Shown here: positions 37,765-41,898 of the stretch, one piece after another
How positions within the stretch are numbered: the first letter of the stretch is position 1
How the letters are laid out: each line of letters starts with the position of its first letter
Assembly (NCBI GenBank): GCA_905250885.1
Contig: CAJNOQ010000755.1
Location: 1-41,898, forward strand
Length of the DNA: 41,898 nt
Reading direction: 5' to 3'
Origin: Didymodactylos carnosus
Lineage: Eukaryota > Rotifera > Eurotatoria > Philodinida > Philodinidae
Made by a program: the position numbers and the translations under genes
Notes under the pieces: model-generated
Told to the model about the DNA's origin: nothing
Databases searched by the model: none
The model's input: only the letters and a program-made list of their open reading frames with translations

Positions 37765-39824
37765 CTAACGAAGAGCAAGAATTAAAAAGAGTACAATCAA
37801 TACAACAAACGATTTTCCATGAACGATTTTTTTTTCATTATTTGTATTATTTGTAAATAGCGGACAAGTCCTTTTCCAAAATGTAACACTTTTCGATTCG
37901 AAAAATGATGTTGTATGTAATTGTTTCGGATACAAGTTCATCACAATCGGCTTATTCGTCACCGATTCGTTCCAATACGGACTGCTGGCTGATTTTAAAA
38001 CATTCGGATCACCAAATTGAATAAAACTTGACCAATAACGAATTATTTGTTCGCTAAACTCAATCTGATTTGAATCGTACGCTGAAGGCAGTTGTCCTTG
38101 GTTGCCAATCGGCATATATTTATCAAGTTGAACAAGCGATTTATTTTTTTCAAACAATGGGATACCCCAGGTATATTCTAATTCGCCAAAATGTCCTGTC
38201 AGGCCTTTGTTGTGAAAATAGAGATTGCACGGAAAAGGATGTTCTTGTGATGTATGATAAGTATAACTGTACAAGTACGTTTTTCCGACTTTCATACTTT
38301 GTTTTTTTATCGACGATTTCTTTAAACGTTCAACAACATAACGATGATAATCATTATAAAATAATATATCGCTAATTAGCTTTGAATAATTCAAAAACAA
38401 TGAACATTTACACTCGTAAAGAGCAGGATTTGACAAGGTTAAACAAATATGTTCATTAATTTGATATAATTTTAATGCATCTTGATACAGACATGATGAG
38501 TCTGGTTTTATATTTGCCAAAAATTTTAAAGCAACATCCACAATACTCAAATTTAACGTTGATATTCCTTGATCTTCTTGTTCGATGAGCATAGGAACAA
38601 CAGCTATATAGAGACCTTAAGAAAACAAAAGAGAACTTAAAATAGATATTGAATATAGTTTTAATCGTTACCTTCATCAGCCACCGATCCCATCAATATA
38701 TCAATTTTTGAATAATTGGTATTGTCTAATAGATAGGTTTCGTTTTGATTTGATGTTAAAAATGGTTGTTGATGTACAACATTTGTATGATTTGCACTTA
38801 TGTACGAGTGATGTTCATGTTCGTTTAACGTTTGAAAATCCTTTTTACTTAGACAATCTAATGTTTTACTAAAATCTAATTTTTCATCGTTTTCATTCAA
38901 CGTATAATAGCACTCATTATCAATAGCAACTGTTTTGAAACGTTCAATAGCTATTTTTTGGGGTATATGTGACCATATATTGAATGCAGTACCACTTTGA
39001 AATATCAAACGACGAATACGACCACGAGACAAAGATGAGTAAGCCAGAAAATGCGCATGTGGACCCCCCAAATGTAAAAATTAACATTATTAATTCTGTC
39101 TAACAGCACAGCAATATGAAAATTTCTTACCTGCTGAATGGCCACCCAACACAATTCGTTCGCGATCACCACCAATTTGATCAGCATTATCATATAGCCA
39201 ATCTAACACTAATAACTGATCATAGAGGCCGAGATTTCCTTCCAAACGATCATCACCCGATGAAAGAAATCCGTAGAGATTCAAACGAAAATTAAATGTA
39301 ACAACAATGACATCTCCCACTGCAGCAAAAATAGATCCGTCAAATAAATTTCCTGTTCCAATTTGACCTGAACCACCATGTATCCATATGAATATTGCTT
39401 TTCGTTGAGAGTTTGACCAGGATTCACTTGTATTGGTGGTAATGGGTAAAAAAATATTCAAATATAAACAATCTTCGTCCACCAATGATAAACTCGTAAA
39501 TATTCCATAAGCCACTGTGCACAAATTCGGTGAATTGCAAGATGAACCACTTGGTTTACACACTGGACCAAAACGATCAGCTTGCAAGATTACATTTGAT
39601 TCATTTCGAATAATAGGTACGGCTCGATGGAATCGTTTTGTTACTTTAGCATATTGAATACCAAGATATTGATAAATGGTTTGATTTTGATATTGAAACG
39701 TACGACCCTGATATATACCGGAACTTGTACGAATGAGAAGATGTTGTTGGTCATCAGATGAATATTGACATTTTACAATAAATAATAATTGTAATAGAAT
39801 GATAAGATGTTTAAAATCGAACAT
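37765..39824 (-). CDS. Type-B carboxylesterase, acceptor site defect
   Basis: Three minus-strand exons, 39824-39131, 39067-38672 and 38615-37765, would give 646 residues. The true ATG is at 39824 (MFDFKHLIILLQ, a signal peptide); the open frame before it starts at TTG. Family marks are EDCLYLNIFLP, the oxyanion HGG, the nucleophile elbow GGHSAGG (S230), acid E363 (VADEG) and H505 (GHFGELEYTWG), so the triad is intact. A C-terminal hydrophobic segment (FVVLIVLFLILAL) suggests a membrane or GPI anchor. The problem is intron 1 (39130-39068, 63 nt): it has a good donor but no AG where the frame requires the acceptor; it would end in GG next to a six-G run. Both upstream AGs shift the frame and reach stops. 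This is a noncanonical intron, a sequencing or allele difference, or a recent pseudogene. Substrate is unknown. Confidence 0.82.
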
Positions 39825-40967
39825 AAACAAAATACACAAATAAACTTCGATTAAACTTGTCTATTGAGTATTCATCGTCTAAACGTTTACCATTTTGCTT
39901 TCTTATTTTTGCTAATTTTCTAAAAAAAATTTTTTTGCCAAAGTTATGAATTGTCAAACTGTATCTAGTAGGATGATAGATATGTTAGTTTGCTGCCTTA
40001 TGTCATTAGGGCATAATATTTATTCTGACTCTTTTTTTCCAAGTAAATTTTTGATTGACAATTTGTGTATATGTTTACCATATCTCTCGTCATATTTCAT
40101 CATATGGACAGAAAAATAGTTAAACTAGAAATAATGCACCCGTTTGTGCTAATTTCTCTATGCTGTATTTTTAAAAAGCTTTAGAAAGAAGGCTATATAT
40201 AATTATTAGCTGAAATTGTGATACTAACTCTTATTTATTGCGTCTGGTTAAATTATGATGATCCATTAATTCTCTATTTTAATTCAAGATGACGATATTT
40301 TGCTCCTCTTTATTGTATAATATTCTAACATTAAGTTCTCTCTTTTATCTATATTAATCTAATAATAAAAGATAATCAAAGAAATAAACTCTATCAATAT
40401 ATAATTTACATGTCAGCCAAATATAGGATAGTGAGTTCATCTAGATCAGAGAAGATTCATTTATTCAATATTTTTTTAACAGGAAAAACGTGTTGACAAG
40501 AATAAAAATTCGCTAATAAAGTTTTTTGTTTTAACGCATAATAAACCTTAATATTCGTTTTCTTCATACTTTAGCCTTTCATTGTTATATATAAATCTGT
40601 CAAATAAATTCATTTGCAAGAAAATTATTTTAATCAAGTTTGACAAGACAATAGAGTTTTTTTTTGAATAGGATGAACTGCATCGACATATAGTTAGGAA
40701 TAATTTGATCTATATAGAAATTTATCTGTGAACATTCCTTTTTTATGATGCCAGATACACGTACCATCATTGTTATTACCTAGAAATCAATTTTTACCAT
40801 GTGTTTAAGAGCTTCTAATAAATATTGTATTGATGGCTACGAGCTGTGGTGAAAATTAAAGAATTTTTGCATACGAAAAATCAGTATGATATCAGTCATC
40901 ATTAGTGCCTCTCGTATAAATTAGTGAATTCAAATAATAACCATCGGACGTATTGTTAGTTAATCTC

Positions 40968-41198
40968 TTATATCGTTACCACAACGTTATCATTTAATTG
41001 TAGTTTCTGTACAAAACTGTCCAGATTAGAAAATGTAAGATTATGAGCTGATCGTACATGGGGATACTTGCACGCAACTCTATCCACTTTTCCACGATCA
41101 GAAGTCGACAAAATCTCACTATGTGCATCTTGTAGCTCTTGTCGAGTTATACATAAATCCGTAGTTTGTCTTTCAAAATACCATGTAGAACTTGTCAA
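40968..41198 (-). pseudogene. Possible coding relic or terminal exon
   Basis: The frame is open, with stop at 40968-40970 and balanced composition (for example KVDRVACKYPHVRSAHN), unlike chance frames nearby that are Phe/Ile/Lys-rich. It lacks an ATG and a strong acceptor; only a weak AAG before an A-run is available near 41232. No family was recognised, and chance is not excluded. Confidence 0.2.
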
Positions 41199-41222
41199 AA
41201 CAGCCGTAGGACACAGAACTGA

Positions 41223-41253
41223 TTTTTTTTCTTCTTATTGAGCATGGAAAATG
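41223..41253 (+). repeat. Direct repeat, copy 1
   Basis: Thirty-one identical nucleotides, eight T then CTTCTTATTGAGCATGG and AAAATG, recur at 41342-41372, 119 nt downstream. A partial third version (CTTCTTATCCAACATG) starts near 41830. Exact identity suggests a recent local duplication. Confidence 0.8.
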
Positions 41254-41341
41254 TTAGATTTTATTCGTATCGAACATTTTTTAGAATTTTTTATCAATAA
41301 ACCATTGAATAGAGTTCAGAAAGTTGTACATCTAACAAAAA

Positions 41342-41372
41342 TTTTTTTTCTTCTTATTGAGCATGGAAAATG
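41342..41372 (+). repeat. Direct repeat, copy 2
   Basis: Identical to 41223-41253 over 31 nt, after which the sequences diverge. The two copies bracket 88 nt of unrelated AT-rich DNA. Confidence 0.8.
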
Positions 41373-41667
41373 CTCAATCACAACACAATCTCTCTGTATG
41401 ATAGAAGTGCGAAACTCACGAGAAAGACCAAAAAAGGGATCTTTCGCTTGTTTACAATCGTTCATTAAAATTTAGGCAAGTAAAGTCTTCCTGCTTGTCA
41501 AACTGAAACGTAAATTTTATGTGTTTTAGTCATACAAGAATGTACTCAAGAATGACAAGTTATATGTGATATCTCAGTATTTTATTACATTCTAAATGAT
41601 ATTTATAAGTAAGATGCACATAATTCAAAGGATGAGCACTCATTTTTTTTTCTCCACGAGTCACACG

Positions 41668-41688
41668 TGGTTGGATAGGGCTCGTCGA
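41668..41688 (+). repeat. Dispersed repeat fragment
   Basis: Matches 15711-15731 with two differences (GGGCTCGTCGA here against GAGCTCGTCGA). It may mark the start of a repeat copy that runs off the window edge. Confidence 0.4.
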
Positions 41689-41844
41689 ATTGAGTCGGAA
41701 TATATATGTTTTGACGCTTGGAACTGGACATGGGAGGAGAAAATTTTACTTTAGCTCAAAAATCGACAATTTTACAACAAAAGTGATTTTTCGAACTCCC
41801 TTGATAGCTTATAGCTTTGCGGTTTTTTTCTTCTTATCCAACAT

Positions 41845-41898
41845 GAAAAATGGAATAAGAAAACGTGAATTAATTCACGTTTTCTTATTCCATTTTTC
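41845..41898. repeat. 54-bp perfect palindrome at the window edge
   Basis: The sequence reads the same on both strands from 41845 to the last base, 41898, with the centre between 41871 and 41872 (GTGAATT/AATTCAC). There is no spacer and no mismatch in 27-nt arms, and the right arm is cut off by the window, so the palindrome may be longer. The same bases just outside the left arm (CTTCTTATCCAACAT) resemble the local direct repeat. Confidence 0.85.

Larger units (their letters stand above)
39825..41844. other. Gene-poor right end
   Basis: About 2 kb without a firmly supported gene. A minus-strand frame ending at 40968 (open back to an in-frame TAA near 41238, no ATG) encodes roughly 85 residues containing TRQELQDAHSEI and NLDSFVQKLQLND; it is protein-like and may be a relic or terminal exon. 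Repeats in the right part include a perfect 31-nt direct duplication and a dispersed-repeat fragment (41668-41688). Confidence 0.45.

Noticed and set aside
39825..39839. Five extra N-terminal residues on the carboxylesterase
   Set aside because: The longer open frame starts with TTG. The first ATG in frame is at 39824 and directly begins a good signal peptide.
41251..41475. Plus-strand 74-codon open frame
   Set aside because: It runs through the 31-nt direct repeat, is Phe/Ile/Lys-rich as expected by chance, and resembles no family.

Overview
The window is about 42 kb of eukaryotic, animal nuclear DNA. It is strongly AT-rich, and its genes are split into many small exons by GT-AG introns, most of them about 45-80 nt. 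Nine protein genes can be reconstructed exon by exon with closed reading frames. Their content (SPAG1, COQ7, GTPBP1, an FBXO30/40 protein, an ARF-like GTPase, an NPC2-like protein, a type-B carboxylesterase, a JmjC protein) is metazoan. Very short introns, high AT and clean animal orthologues fit a small invertebrate such as a bdelloid rotifer. That placement is inference; I see no marker that proves it. No rRNA, tRNA, CRISPR or prokaryotic feature was recognised.

Layout. 1-3813: no convincing gene, one orphan exon-like stretch near 2335-2477 and old repeats at the far left. 3814-5814 (+): signal peptide + JmjC + EF-hand protein in 11 exons. 5815-10073: gene-free, with a foldback element at 6525-7442. 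10074-13435 (+): ARL11/ARL14-like small GTPase whose P-loop is cut by a 2.7-kb intron. 13436-17332: gene-free, with one foldback element inserted into another (14007-15447). 23611-17333 (-): SPAG1 in 15 exons, its second intron swollen by a TTAA-flanked piggyBac-like MITE and a second foldback. 25311-26666 (+): NPC2-like secreted lipid-binding protein with a foldback in intron 1. 27431-28135 (+): small basic protein with S/T-E-Y-x-x-x-F motifs. Then four minus-strand genes: COQ7 (30031-29033), FBXO30/40 (32832-30815), GTPBP1 (36867-33854) and a carboxylesterase (39824-37765). 39825-41898: no firm gene, duplicated tracts, and a 54-bp perfect palindrome at the edge.

The genes do not form one pathway. 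SPAG1 (dynein-arm assembly) and the S/T-E-Y-x-x-x-F protein (possibly microtubule-bound) share a cilium theme only loosely. COQ7 serves mitochondrial ubiquinone synthesis, GTPBP1 is a translational-type GTPase, and FBXO30/40 is a ubiquitin-ligase adaptor.

I found no clear new multigene system. The points most worth a second look are a carboxylesterase intron inside the nucleophile-serine motif that has no AG acceptor, the nested foldback elements, the JmjC/EF-hand protein with an acidic tail ending HEDL, and the edge palindrome. All splice sites were placed by eye from reading frame, GT-AG signals and remembered family similarity; none has transcript support here.
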